Source: Acidovorax sp. RAC01 (GTDB lineage: Bacteria; Pseudomonadota; Gammaproteobacteria; Burkholderiales; Burkholderiaceae_C). From it: a stretch of 64,000 bases of DNA. The position numbers were made by a program, and so were the translations under genes. The stretch's first letter is position 1. Each line of letters opens with the position of its first letter. Location of the stretch: contig NZ_CP016447.1 of NCBI RefSeq assembly GCF_001714725.1, positions 434,001-498,000 on the forward strand, read 5' to 3'. Under the pieces are notes generated by a model. That model worked only from the letters and a program-made list of their open reading frames with translations. It did no database searches and had not been told where the DNA came from. Shown here in pieces: positions 50,630-59,967 of the stretch.

Positions 50630-52813
50630 GTGAACCCCGATCAGCCACCCACCGTACAGCGCCGCGGCTGGGCCGTCGCCAGTACCGCCGCCACCATGCT
50701 TGCGCTGTCGGGCCTGCTGGTCTGGGGGGCAGGTGAATGGGCGGCACAAAGCGAGCTCGACAACCAGTGGGACAACCTGCGCCGGTCCAGTGAAGTGCAG
50801 ACGCTGGCCTTGCGCGGTGTGGCCACGCGCTACAGCTTTCTGCCGTTTACGGCCGCGCAGCAGCCGCTGGTGACGGCGCTGCTCAAGGCGCCAGACTCGG
50901 AGCGCGACCGCGCGGCCGCCAATGTGTACCTGGAAACCGTCAATGCACACGCAGGCTCCGACGTGCTGTATGTGATGGACACCAGCGGGCGCACGGTGGC
51001 GTCGAGCAACTGGCAGTCCCCGCGCAGCTTCGTGCACCAGAACTACAGCAACCGGCCGTATTTCAGCGATGCGCTGGCCGGGCTGGCGGGGCGCTTTTAC
51101 GGCGTCGGCAAGACCACCGGCGAGCCCGGGCTGTTTGCCTCGGCCCCCGTGCGCGATGGCGACCGCGTGATCGGCGTGGTGGCCGTGAAGATCGACATGC
51201 AGCCCATCGTGGCCACCTGGGCGCAGCTGCGGGACCCGGTGTTCGTCACCGATGCGCTGGGCATCGTGTTCCTGGGGTCGGTGTCGCCCTGGCTCTACAA
51301 GACCACGCGGCCCCTGGCGGCGGCAGACGTTCAGCGCGTGCGCAACGAAGAACAGTACGGCAGCGACTGGAGCCCGGTTGCAGTGCCCTGGACCCTGCGC
51401 CAGCAGCGTGACGAGCCGGGCATGGAACTCGCACTGCCCGCGGGTGGCAGCCGCTACCTGGCGCTGAACGAGGCCCTGCCCGACCTGGGCTGGACGCTCA
51501 CGCTCACCGCCGACAGCCGGGCCGTGGCCCTGGCACGCCAGCAGGCCTGGGCGCTGGCCAGCCTGGCATCGGGCCTTCTGGTGCTGGCGGCCTTGTACTG
51601 GCGCCTGCGCGAGCGCCACCTGCAGGAAAACCAGCGTGCCCGCATTGAACTGGAGCAGCGCGTGCAAGAGCGCACCCACGCCCTGCAGCAGGCGCAGGCG
51701 TTCCGGCAGTCCATGGAAGACGCCTTGCTGGTGGGCATGCGGGCGCGTGACCTGCAGGGCCGCATCGTGTACGTGAACGCCGCCATGTGCGAGATGGTGG
51801 GCTACCGCGCCGATGAACTGGTCGGCCAGCTGCCGCCCTACCCCTACTGGCACCCCGACGACCTCCCCCGCCACTGGCAGGACAGCGAGATGGCCCTGGC
51901 CGGACAAGCCGCCCCGCAGGGGTTCGAGTCGCGCCTGCGTCACCGCGACGGGCGCGACGTGCACACCATGGTGTACACCGCGCGCCTCATTGACGGCGAC
52001 AACCGGAACATCGGCTGGATGAGTTCGGTGGTGGACATCACCGCCCAAAAGCGCGCCGAAGAACAGCAGCAGCAGCGCGAAGCCCAGCTGCAGCGCGTGC
52101 AGCGGGTCATCACCGTGGGCGAGATGGCGTCCACGCTGGCGCACGAGCTCAACCAGCCATTGGCGGCCCTCGTCAACTACGCGGCGGCGGCCCGCGCGCT
52201 GGCCGCCCAGGGCCGCACCGACCTGCTGGCCGACAGCCTGACCGCCCTGTCAGACCAGGCCCTGCGCGCCGCAGACATCGTGGGCCGCATCCGCCGCTGG
52301 GTGCGCCAGCAGCCCCAGTCCCGCGAGCCCTGCGACCTCAATGTGGTGGTGGACCAATCCCTGGCCCTGCTGCTGCGGGCCGAGGCACGCCGGCACGGCA
52401 TCCCCGTGCAGCTGGACCTGGCTGCAGGGCCGCTGTGCGTGAATGCCGACCGCGTGCTGCTGGAGCAGGTGGTGCTGAACCTGGGGCTCAACGCGCTGCA
52501 AGCCATGCAGGGCGCGCAGGCAGCCCATGGCAGCGCCGAGCCCGAGTCGCCGCCGCCCGAACTGCTGCTGCGCACCCGCGCCGAGGCCGGGCATGCGCTG
52601 CTCGAAGTGCTGGACCGCGGCCCCGGCCTGCCGCCGGAAATCGCTGCGCGGCTGTTCGAGCCTTTCTTCACCACCCGGGCCGAAGGCCTGGGGCTGGGCC
52701 TGAACATCTGCCGCTCCATTGTCGAAAGCATGGGCGGCGAACTGCAGGCCTCCAACCGCGAAGGCGGCGGTGCCGTCTTTGTGATCCGCCTGCCCGAGGC
52801 CCCTGAAAAATGA
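50630..52813 (+). CDS. Membrane PAS sensor histidine kinase (DctB-like)
   Basis: About 727 residues. Two membrane helices (about 14-36 and 300-325) bracket a periplasmic double-PDC/Cache-type sensor ('SDVLYVMDTSGRTVASSNW', 'YFSDALAGLAGRFYGVGKTTGEPG'), the fold of DctB-like carboxylate sensors. After a coiled coil comes a PAS domain ('LVGMRARDLQGRIVYVNAAMCEMVGYRADELVG') and the kinase core with H505 in 'STLAHELNQPLAAL', N-box 'NLGLNALQAM' and 'EPFFTTRAEGLGLGLNI'. The start is GTG; 50594 is an alternative. It overlaps the response regulator as ATGA. Confidence 0.9.
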   Translation: MNPDQPPTVQRRGWAVASTAATMLALSGLLVWGAGEWAAQSELDNQWDNLRRSSEVQTLALRGVATRYSFLPFTAAQQPLVTALLKAPDSERDRAAANVYLETVNAHAGSDVLYVMDTSGRTVASSNWQSPRSFVHQNYSNRPYFSDALAGLAGRFYGVGKTTGEPGLFASAPVRDGDRVIGVVAVKIDMQPIVATWAQLRDPVFVTDALGIVFLGSVSPWLYKTTRPLAAADVQRVRNEEQYGSDWSPVAVPWTLRQQRDEPGMELALPAGGSRYLALNEALPDLGWTLTLTADSRAVALARQQAWALASLASGLLVLAALYWRLRERHLQENQRARIELEQRVQERTHALQQAQAFRQSMEDALLVGMRARDLQGRIVYVNAAMCEMVGYRADELVGQLPPYPYWHPDDLPRHWQDSEMALAGQAAPQGFESRLRHRDGRDVHTMVYTARLIDGDNRNIGWMSSVVDITAQKRAEEQQQQREAQLQRVQRVITVGEMASTLAHELNQPLAALVNYAAAARALAAQGRTDLLADSLTALSDQALRAADIVGRIRRWVRQQPQSREPCDLNVVVDQSLALLLRAEARRHGIPVQLDLAAGPLCVNADRVLLEQVVLNLGLNALQAMQGAQAAHGSAEPESPPPELLLRTRAEAGHALLEVLDRGPGLPPEIAARLFEPFFTTRAEGLGLGLNICRSIVESMGGELQASNREGGGAVFVIRLPEAPEK

Positions 52814-53472
52814 CGCCAGACACTGCTGCTCACACCACTTCCGCCCAGGTCTGCATCGTGGACGACGACGACGGCGTGCGCCATTCGCTGGCCGCGCTGC
52901 TGCTGGCCGGTGGCCACAGTGCCCACCTGTTTGCCAGCGGTACAGAGTTTCTGCAGGGGGCCGACCTGGCACAGCCGGGCTGCGTGCTGCTGGACCTGCG
53001 CATGGACGGAATGAGCGGGCTGCAGGTGTTTGAGGAAATGCGCCAGCGGGGCTCGGTGCTCAAGGTGGTGTTCCTGTCGGCCCATGGCGAAGTGGCGTCG
53101 GCGGTCGCGGCAGTGAAACAGGGCGCGGTGGACTGGCTGGAAAAGCCCTGCAACGAACACACCCTGCTGTCGGCCGTGGCCCGCGCCACTGAGCTTTCGC
53201 AGGCCGATGCTGCGCGCGCCCGGCGCCAGCACATGCTGCGGGAGCGCTGGAACGCGCTCAGCCCGCGGCAGCAGGAAGTGGCACGGCAGCTGGCCACGGG
53301 CCAGAGCAGCAAGGAAGTGGCCCGTACCCTCGGCCTGCGCGACCCGGGGCGCCCCATCGACCCGCGCACGGTGGACACCCACCGCTCGGCCATCTTCCTG
53401 AAGCTGGACATCCGCTCCTCGCACGAGCTGGCCATGCTGGTCGAAGAGCTCGGGCTGACCCAGGACATCTGA
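52810..53472 (+). CDS. Response regulator with LuxR-type HTH (FixJ/DctR-like)
   Basis: 220 residues: receiver domain (about 14-130) with acidic 'VDDDDGVR', phospho-acceptor D62 in 'VLLDLRMDGMSG', and K in 'DWLEKPC'; then a LuxR/FixJ helix-turn-helix ('LSPRQQEVARQLATGQSSKEVARTLG', 'RTVDTHRSAIFLKLDIRS'). A small insertion ('RDPGRPIDP') sits inside the HTH. Translationally coupled to the kinase; the target is probably a carboxylate transport operon, not present in the window. Confidence 0.9.
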   Translation: MTPDTAAHTTSAQVCIVDDDDGVRHSLAALLLAGGHSAHLFASGTEFLQGADLAQPGCVLLDLRMDGMSGLQVFEEMRQRGSVLKVVFLSAHGEVASAVAAVKQGAVDWLEKPCNEHTLLSAVARATELSQADAARARRQHMLRERWNALSPRQQEVARQLATGQSSKEVARTLGLRDPGRPIDPRTVDTHRSAIFLKLDIRSSHELAMLVEELGLTQDI

Positions 53473-53598
53473 CCCGCACCAACGGCCTGCGCGCTGCAGC
53501 CGACCATCGCCCGGCCCGCGCAGGCACTCTGCATGGCCCCGTCCACGCCGCGGGTTATGCCGGAAGACAGCCGGGCAGCACCTTTGCACAATGGTGGC

Positions 53599-54600
53599 AT
53601 GACCCGCAGACACCTCCTCCTCTCCAGTACCGCGGTTGCCGCGGCCCTTTTTTCATGCTTTGCGGCGCCGCTGGCGCTTGCGCAAGACAACACGGGCCAG
53701 CCCATCAAGCTGGTGGTGCCCTACGCCGCCGGGGGCCCGATTGACGTGACCGCGCGGGCCCTGGCCGAGCGCGTGCGCGAATCACTGGGTACCGTGGTCA
53801 TCGACAACAGGGCCGGCGCAGGGGGCAACATCGGCGCCGACGCCATTGCCAAGGCCGCGCCCGACGGCCTGACCATCGGCATCGCCGCCACTGCCACCCA
53901 TGCGGTCAACCCGTGGCTGTACTCAAAGATGCCCTACGACGCAGGCAAGGACTTCGCGGGCATCACGCAGATGGTGCGCGTGCCCAACGTGCTGGTCATC
54001 AACGCCGCGCGTGCCGAGCAACTGAAGATCAACACCGTGGCCGACCTGATCGCCTATGCCCGGGCCAACCCCGCCAAGCTGAACTACGGCAGCGGCGGCA
54101 ACGGGAGCGCAGGGCACCTGGCGGGCGAGATGTTCAAGCAGAAGGCCGGCATCTTTGCGCTGCACATCCCCTACCGCGGCGCCAACCCCGCGCAGCTGGC
54201 GCTGCTGGCCGGCGAGGTGGATTTCAACATCGACAACCTGGCAGCCGCTGCGCCCAACATCCGCTCGGGCAAGCTCAAGGCGCTGGCCGTGACCTCGCTG
54301 GAGGCTTCACCCTCGCTGCCCGGCGTGCCGCCGCTCGCCGCCACCTCGGCCACGTTCAGCGGCTTTTCCATCGACACCTGGTGGGGCCTGGTGGCCCCGG
54401 CCGGCACGCCACGGCCCGTGATCGACAGGCTGAACAAGGCCTTTGTGGCGGCGCTGAATGCGCCCGAAACGAAGACCCGCTTTGGTGCGCTGCTGGCCGA
54501 ACCCGTGCCCACCTCGCCGCAGCAGTTTGACGCCTTCATGGCGAGCGAACGCGCCAAGTACCAGCAGGTGGTGAAGGCCTCGGGCGCCAAGGTGGACTGA
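53599..54600 (+). CDS. Bug/TctC-family periplasmic solute receptor
   Basis: 333 residues with a signal peptide ('RRHLLLSSTAVAAALFSCFAAPLALAQ') and the Bug signature 'PIKLVVPYAAGGPIDVTARALAERVRESLGTVVIDNRAGAGGNIGADAIAKAAPDG', then 'YGSGGNGSAGHLAGEMFK' and 'GEVDFNIDNLAAAAPNIRSGKLKALAVTS'. Such receptors bind organic acids for TctAB transporters or act as sensors. No TctA or TctB gene follows; a terminator does. Its place 126 bases after the kinase/regulator pair suggests it presents ligand to that system, as BctC does with BctDE in Bordetella. Confidence 0.92.
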   Translation: MTRRHLLLSSTAVAAALFSCFAAPLALAQDNTGQPIKLVVPYAAGGPIDVTARALAERVRESLGTVVIDNRAGAGGNIGADAIAKAAPDGLTIGIAATATHAVNPWLYSKMPYDAGKDFAGITQMVRVPNVLVINAARAEQLKINTVADLIAYARANPAKLNYGSGGNGSAGHLAGEMFKQKAGIFALHIPYRGANPAQLALLAGEVDFNIDNLAAAAPNIRSGKLKALAVTSLEASPSLPGVPPLAATSATFSGFSIDTWWGLVAPAGTPRPVIDRLNKAFVAALNAPETKTRFGALLAEPVPTSPQQFDAFMASERAKYQQVVKASGAKVD

Positions 54601-54638
54601 CGGCGGCGCACCGCCACGGACCGCTTTTGCACACAGCA

Positions 54639-54679
54639 GACAGCCCGGGCAGCCCACACCGGCCTGGGCTGTCATTTTT
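54639..54679 (+). terminator. Intrinsic terminator after the Bug receptor gene
   Basis: GACAGCCC(G)GGC pairs with GCC(T)GGGCTGTC, followed by ATTTTT. It lies between convergent genes. Confidence 0.75.
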
Positions 54680-54724
54680 CAGGTCATTTTGGCCTCTAGG
54701 GCCTGATACGTATGCACTGAATGC

Positions 54725-55291
54725 TCACTTTTCAGGAGCATTCAGTCCATCTTTCAAACCAGCCCATCCAGAGCCTTCCAGCATGCGAATGGCTTGCGAG
54801 GCCACGGCTTCAAGGGCTGCGGCGCCCACCCGGTGCGGCGCCAGGTCGGCCAGCGGGCGCAGCACAAAGGCGCGCTCCAGCATGCGCGGATGGGGCACGG
54901 TCAGCTCGGGCAGGCTGATGGTTTCCCTCCCGAACCACAGGATGTCCAGGTCGAGCGTGCGCGGTGCGTTGCGGTAGGGGCGCTCGCGGCCTGCACCCAG
55001 CTCCAGCGCCTGCAGGGCCTGCAGCAGGGGCAGCGGGGGCAAGGTGGTGGCGAGCTCGGCCACAGCGTTGAGGTAATCGGGCCCGCCCGCATCCACGGGG
55101 GCGCTGGCGTACAGGGCCGAAACGCGGTGTACGCGCGTTCCGGGCAGACGGTCCATGGCGGCCACCGCGGCGCGCAGGGCTCCGTGGCGGTCGCCCAGGT
55201 TGGCGCCCATCCCGACATACACCTGCACCGGTGGCGATGCAGGCACGGCGCCTGATGCCAGCGCCGCGACGGGCTTGTGCGTGTCAGTCAC
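54725..55291 (-). CDS. folK: 2-amino-4-hydroxy-6-hydroxymethyldihydropteridine pyrophosphokinase
   Basis: Folate pathway: transfers pyrophosphate from ATP to 6-hydroxymethyl-dihydropterin. The 188 residues include 'VYVGMGANLGDRHGALRAAVAAM', 'YASAPVDAGGPDYLNAVAELAT', 'LELGAGRERPYRNAPRTLDLDILWFG' and 'LTVPHPRMLERAFVLRPLADLAP', the complete HPPK pattern. The start is GTG 55291, overlapping the pcnB stop by eight bases, as is common for pcnB-folK. The frame stays open upstream inside pcnB, but those residues are not HPPK-like. Confidence 0.93.
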   Translation of the reverse strand: MTDTHKPVAALASGAVPASPPVQVYVGMGANLGDRHGALRAAVAAMDRLPGTRVHRVSALYASAPVDAGGPDYLNAVAELATTLPPLPLLQALQALELGAGRERPYRNAPRTLDLDILWFGRETISLPELTVPHPRMLERAFVLRPLADLAPHRVGAAALEAVASQAIRMLEGSGWAGLKDGLNAPEK

Positions 55292-56906
55292 CGGCCGCTG
55301 CAGAGGCCGGGGCGTTGTCGCCGCCCGCAGACTCCCCACCGCCAGGCTTGCGGCGGCGACGGCGGCGCTTCTTGGGCACATCGCCCTGGCTGGCCAGCTC
55401 GCCGTAGGCATCACCTTCACCTGCTGGGCCTGCACTGCGGGCTGCGGAGTCTTGCCCGTCGGGCGAGCGGGCCGGCGCGGGCGCTGCACTGCGCGGCACG
55501 CGCTTGACCACGGGCTGCGCCTTCTGGCGCGCCTTTTGTTCTTCCCGGGCCTGGTCCATCAGGTCTTCGCGGCGCTCGTCGTCGGCGGTCTGGAAGTCCT
55601 GCCACCACTCGGCCAGCGCTTCCTCGACCTCGCCCACATCGGCGCGCAGGCGCATGAAGTCAAACCCGGCACGGAAGCGCGGCTGCATGACCATGCCGAA
55701 CGGTGTGCTGCCCACGCGCTTTTCAAAGCGGGGCTGCATGACCCAAATCTCGCGCATATCGGCGGCCAGCTTGCCGCGGCCCGACACATCGCCAATGCGC
55801 TTGTCGAACACTTCGTCGATGGCGTCCTGCAGCGCGGGCAGCGGGTGCTGGCGCTGGTTCAGGCGCAGCTCCCAGCCATTTCGCACGTCTTCCCACAGCA
55901 CGCAGGCCAGCAGAAAGCTGGGAGCCACGGGCTTGCCTTCGTTCACGCGGCGGTCGGTGTCGATGAGCGCGGCTTTCACAAACGGCGTATCGGCGCGCTC
56001 CACGGCCACGTCCAGCAGCGGGTAGATGCCGCGGGCCATGCCCAGCTTGCGCAGCTGCTCGATGCTGGCCAGCGAGTGGCCGGTCTGCAGCAGCTTGAGC
56101 ATCTCGTCGAACATGCGGCTTTGCGGCACATCGGCCAGCAGTGCCTGCGACTGCACCAGCGGTGCAGCCGTCTTGCTGTCGATGGTGAAGCCCAGCCCGC
56201 TGAGCTTGGCCGCAAAGCGCACGGCGCGGATGATGCGCACCGGGTCTTCGCGGTAGCGCGTGGCGGGGTCGCCAATCATGCGCAGCGTCTTTTTCTTCGC
56301 GTCCTGGATGCCCTTGTGGTAGTCCACCACGATCTGGCTGACCGGGTCGTAGTACATGGCGTTCACGGTGAAGTCGCGGCGGGTGGCGTCTTCGTCCTGC
56401 GGGCCCCAGACGTTGTCGCGCAGCACGCGGCCGCTGGCGTCCACCGCATGCTGCATGCCCGACAGCTGGGCCTTGCTGGTCTTTTCGTTGCCGGTCACCT
56501 GGCCGGCCGCGGCGTTGTCCAGATACGCACGGAAGGTGGAGACCTCGATGACTTCATGCTCGCGGCCCCTGCCGTGCACCACATGCACGATGCGAAAGCG
56601 CTTGCCGATGATGAACGCGCGGCGAAACAGCCCCTTGACCTGCTCGGGCGTGGCGTTGGTGGCCACGTCGAAATCCTTGGGGCGCAGGCCCAGCAGCAGG
56701 TCGCGCACGGCGCCGCCCACGATGTAGGCCTCATACCCCGCCTGCTTGAGCGTGGCCACCACCTCGGCGGCACGGCGGTCCACCAGCTCGGGGTTGATGC
56801 CGTGGACGGTGGCGGGCACCTCTTCGCGCTTGCCGAAATGGGGCTTGCCACCGGAGGTGCCGGGCGTGGACTTGCCCATCAGCTTGTCTAGGAACTTCTT
56901 GATCAT
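55284..56906 (-). CDS. pcnB: Poly(A) polymerase I
   Basis: Adds 3' poly(A) tails to RNA, promoting decay. 540 residues: nucleotidyltransferase head with 'YIVGGAVRDLLLGLRPKDFDVATNATPEQVKGLF' (metal-binding DFD), 'RRDFTVNAMYYDP', 'RYREDPVRIIRAVRFAAKLS', a helical body, and a C-terminal tail with 'KKRRRRRRKPGG'. The basic tail is typical of PcnB and separates it from CCA-adding enzymes. Start ATG 56906 ('MIKKFLDKL'); a TTG at 56933 is possible. Lies in HAD-pcnB-folK order. Confidence 0.94.
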   Translation of the reverse strand: MIKKFLDKLMGKSTPGTSGGKPHFGKREEVPATVHGINPELVDRRAAEVVATLKQAGYEAYIVGGAVRDLLLGLRPKDFDVATNATPEQVKGLFRRAFIIGKRFRIVHVVHGRGREHEVIEVSTFRAYLDNAAAGQVTGNEKTSKAQLSGMQHAVDASGRVLRDNVWGPQDEDATRRDFTVNAMYYDPVSQIVVDYHKGIQDAKKKTLRMIGDPATRYREDPVRIIRAVRFAAKLSGLGFTIDSKTAAPLVQSQALLADVPQSRMFDEMLKLLQTGHSLASIEQLRKLGMARGIYPLLDVAVERADTPFVKAALIDTDRRVNEGKPVAPSFLLACVLWEDVRNGWELRLNQRQHPLPALQDAIDEVFDKRIGDVSGRGKLAADMREIWVMQPRFEKRVGSTPFGMVMQPRFRAGFDFMRLRADVGEVEEALAEWWQDFQTADDERREDLMDQAREEQKARQKAQPVVKRVPRSAAPAPARSPDGQDSAARSAGPAGEGDAYGELASQGDVPKKRRRRRRKPGGGESAGGDNAPASAAAGD

Positions 56907-56942
56907 GGGTAGGGAAATATCAGGGGGCTGCAAGCGCAGGGG

Positions 56943-57665
56943 TCAGGCGGCCGTCTGGCTGGCAGGCTCGCTGGAGGGTGCCGGGAACAGATCCAGTATG
57001 CGCCAGCCGCGCTCCTGGGCCAGGGCGCGCAGGCGCGGGTCGGGGTTGGTGGCCACGGGGTGGTTCACCTTTTCCAGCAGGGGCACGTCGTTCATGGAGT
57101 CGCTGTAGAAAGTGCTCTCCACGTCGGTCCAGCTGAGCTGCCGCTCGGCCAACCATTGTTCCATGCGGCGCACCTTGCCCTCGCGCATGGTGGGCACGCC
57201 TTCGATCTCGCCGGTGTACCAGCCGCTGGCGTCGCGCAGCAGCTGCACGGCCAGCAGTTGCGGCACGCCCAGCGCCTGGGCGATGGGCGTGGTGACGAAT
57301 TCGTTGGTGGCCGTGACGATCAGCACCTCGTCGCCCGCCGCCTGGTGGCGGCGGATCAGATCGAGCGCCTGCGGCTGGATGGCGGGGGTGATGACCTCGC
57401 GCATGAACTGCTGGTGCGCGGCCGCGGCCGCCTCGGGCCCGCGCAGACGCACGGCTTCGGTCGCAAAGCGCACGTAGTCGTGCACATCGAGCGTGCCGGC
57501 CTGGTAGTGGGCATAGAACTCGTCGTTGCGGCGCGCGAACTCCACGGGATCGTTCCAGCCAATGCGGATGGTGAACTCGCCCCACTCGTAGTCGGAGTCG
57601 AGCGGCAGCAGCGTGTGGTCGAGGTCAAACAGGGCAAGCCGCGGGCGACGGGTTTCAGAAGTCAT
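56943..57665 (-). CDS. HAD-IB family phosphatase (SerB-like)
   Basis: 240-residue phosphomonoesterase of the HAD superfamily. Motif I is 'LALFDLDHTLLPLDSDYEW' (nucleophile Asp of DLDHT), motif II 'IVTATNEFVTTPIA', motif III lysine in 'REGKVRRMEQWL' and motif IV 'FYSDSMNDVPLLEKV'. It is of the HAD-IB subtype that includes phosphoserine phosphatase and histidinol-phosphatase; the physiological substrate is not fixed by sequence. Lies 36 bases from pcnB and 35 from hda, all on the minus strand. Confidence 0.9.
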   Translation of the reverse strand: MTSETRRPRLALFDLDHTLLPLDSDYEWGEFTIRIGWNDPVEFARRNDEFYAHYQAGTLDVHDYVRFATEAVRLRGPEAAAAAHQQFMREVITPAIQPQALDLIRRHQAAGDEVLIVTATNEFVTTPIAQALGVPQLLAVQLLRDASGWYTGEIEGVPTMREGKVRRMEQWLAERQLSWTDVESTFYSDSMNDVPLLEKVNHPVATNPDPRLRALAQERGWRILDLFPAPSSEPASQTAA

Positions 57666-57700
57666 GCAGGTTCACAAAGGGAAAAAAGGGAGGCGCAACA

Positions 57701-58399
57701 TCATTCGGATTCGAGCATCGTCTTGAGCAGCGGAATCGTGATGGCGCGCTGGGTGCGCAAGGCAAACGCGTCCAGCTGGTCGAGCAGCTGCATCAGGCTG
57801 CCCAGGTCGCGCGAAAAGCGGTTGAGCATGTAGTCCATGACGTCGTCGCCCAGGAACACGCCCCGCGCGTCGGCCTCCTGGCGCAGCACGGCGCGGCGCT
57901 CGGCCTCGCCGAGGAGCTGCAGCTGGAACACATGGCCCCAGCCCAGGCGGCTGCGCAGGTCGTCGCGCAGGGGCAGGTCGGCCGGGGGCAGGCTGCCGGC
58001 AGCCAGCACCCAGCGCTGGCTGCCGCTGGCCGGGCTGATGGCATTCACAAACCAGTTGAAGGCCGTGGCCTGCAGGGCGGTGCTGTACAGGTGCACGTCG
58101 TCCATCACCACGGCGGCCCATTGGTCGTCGAACTCGGGCGGCTCGGCCACCGATGGGTCGAGCCAGCCCACGCCGCTGCCCTGTTCGCGCAGGGCGTGGC
58201 GCACGGCTTGCAGCAGGTGCGTCTTGCCGCTGCCGGGCTCGCCCCACAGGTAGGTGGGCACGGGCGAACGCGTGGCCAGGCTGCTGCCATCGCCGGCGGC
58301 CAGGCGCAGGTGCTGCAGCGCAGCCTCGTTGGGTCCGGCGAAGAACCGGGCCAGCGTGGGGCCCGAGGCCAGGCCGATGTCCAGCGCCAGCTGCTTCAT
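57701..58399 (-). CDS. hda: DnaA regulatory inactivator Hda
   Basis: 232 residues, an AAA+ protein related to DnaA that, with the DNA-loaded clamp, stimulates hydrolysis of DnaA-bound ATP and so prevents re-initiation. N-terminal 'MKQLALDIGL' fits the beta-clamp-binding motif; then Walker A 'WGEPGSGKTHLLQAV', Walker B 'AVVMDDVHLY', and 'DDLRSRLGWGHVFQL' with the sensor/arginine-finger region. The ATG at 58399 puts the clamp motif at the very N-terminus as in known Hda. The frame is open far upstream without homology. Confidence 0.93.
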   Translation of the reverse strand: MKQLALDIGLASGPTLARFFAGPNEAALQHLRLAAGDGSSLATRSPVPTYLWGEPGSGKTHLLQAVRHALREQGSGVGWLDPSVAEPPEFDDQWAAVVMDDVHLYSTALQATAFNWFVNAISPASGSQRWVLAAGSLPPADLPLRDDLRSRLGWGHVFQLQLLGEAERRAVLRQEADARGVFLGDDVMDYMLNRFSRDLGSLMQLLDQLDAFALRTQRAITIPLLKTMLESE

Positions 58400-58673
58400 G
58401 CGCGGCAGGCAGGTGGCGCAAAGCCATCCGGCGCGGTGGATGCGAAAGCGGCAGGCAGGGGCAGGTTCGGGATCGGCATCGCAAAGGGGAGAAAGAGGGA
58501 ATCCGGGGGCGCCTGCCGCAGCGGCAACAGGCGCCAGCCACGCACTGGCCCCGGGCTGAAAGCGGCCCAGCGGCGCCCGGGGTGCGGCGACAATGCTACG
58601 GATTTTAGTCTGCCGCCAGCGCCCGGGCTGCAGGCCCGCCGGCGCACCACCCCACTCCACCCCAGTACCCGCC

Positions 58674-59891
58674 ATGTCCCCTGCCGATCCCGCCTCGCGG
58701 CGCCTGCCCGGCGCCATCTGGGCCCTGGGCTTTGTGAGCCTGCTGATGGATGTGTCGTCCGAGATGATCCACAGCCTGCTGCCCGTGTTCATGGTGGCCA
58801 CGCTGGGGGTGAGCATGGTCACCGTGGGCCTGATCGAGGGCGCGGCCGAGGCCACGGCGCTCATGGTCAAGGTCTTTTCGGGCGCGCTGAGCGACTGGTG
58901 GGGCCGCCGCAAGCCGCTGGCCGTGCTGGGGTACGGGCTGGGAGCCTTGTCCAAGCCGCTGTTTGCGCTGGCCACCACCACCGGCTGGCTGGTGACCGCG
59001 CGGCTCATGGACCGCGTGGGCAAGGGCATCCGCGGGGCGCCCCGCGATGCCCTGGTGGCCGACATCGCGCCGCCCGAGCAGCGCGGGGCGGCCTTCGGGC
59101 TGCGGCAGTCGCTCGACACCGTGGGCGCATTTCTGGGCCCGGTGCTGGCCATTGCGCTGATGCTGCTGTGGGCCAACGACTTTCGCGCGGTGTTCTGGGT
59201 GGCGGTGATACCCGCCGTGCTGTGCGTGGTGCTGCTGGTGGTGGGCGTGCGCGAGCCCGAGCGTGCCCCGGGCGCCGCGCGCACCAACCCCATCCGCCGC
59301 GAAAACCTGCGTCGGCTGGGCGGTGGCTACTGGTGGGTGGTGGCGCTGGGCGCCATCTTCACGCTGGCCCGGTTCAGCGAGGCCTTTCTGGTACTGCGCC
59401 TGCAGCAGGACGGGCTGGCTCTGGCCTGGACGCCGCTGGTGCTCATCGTGATGAACGTGGTGTTTGCGGCCGGCGCCTACCCGCTGGGCAAGCTGTCCGA
59501 CCGGGTCAGCCACCACCGGCTGCTGGCCGCCGGGTTGGTGGTGCTGATCGCCGCCGACGCCCTGCTGGCCTGGCGGGGCCACGGCCCGGTGGCCTGGGCG
59601 GGCGTGGCGCTGTGGGGCCTGCACATGGCCATGACGCAGGGCCTGCTGGCCGCCATGGTGGCCCACCACGCCCCGGCCGACCTGCGCGGCACGGCCTTTG
59701 GCATGTTCAACCTGGTCAGCGGCGTGGCGCTGCTGCTGGCCAGCGGCATGGCCGGGCTGCTGTGGGACCAGCTGGGCCCGCGCGCCACGTTTGCGGCCGG
59801 AATGGGCTTTGGCGCGCTGGCGCTGGCGGGCGTGCTGTGGCGCGCCGCCACCACGCCGCGGGCGCCAAAGCCAGACCTGCCGCAGGGCTGA
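58674..59891 (+). CDS. MFS transporter
   Basis: 405 residues, about 12 membrane helices. '[44 protein letters not shown]' and '[31 protein letters not shown]', then '[22 protein letters not shown]', a pattern of the MFS group that contains fosmidomycin-resistance-like and other drug/proton exporters. Substrate unknown. It stands between the divergent hda and purM, an insertion into an otherwise common hda-purM neighbourhood. Confidence 0.88.
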   Translation: MSPADPASRRLPGAIWALGFVSLLMDVSSEMIHSLLPVFMVATLGVSMVTVGLIEGAAEATALMVKVFSGALSDWWGRRKPLAVLGYGLGALSKPLFALATTTGWLVTARLMDRVGKGIRGAPRDALVADIAPPEQRGAAFGLRQSLDTVGAFLGPVLAIALMLLWANDFRAVFWVAVIPAVLCVVLLVVGVREPERAPGAARTNPIRRENLRRLGGGYWWVVALGAIFTLARFSEAFLVLRLQQDGLALAWTPLVLIVMNVVFAAGAYPLGKLSDRVSHHRLLAAGLVVLIAADALLAWRGHGPVAWAGVALWGLHMAMTQGLLAAMVAHHAPADLRGTAFGMFNLVSGVALLLASGMAGLLWDQLGPRATFAAGMGFGALALAGVLWRAATTPRAPKPDLPQG

Positions 59892-59967
59892 CGGGGTAAC
59901 ACCGGGCCGCACCCTTAAAATCGCGGATTCCCGCCCCCTCTGCGGGCCACCTGCACATTTATCCTCC

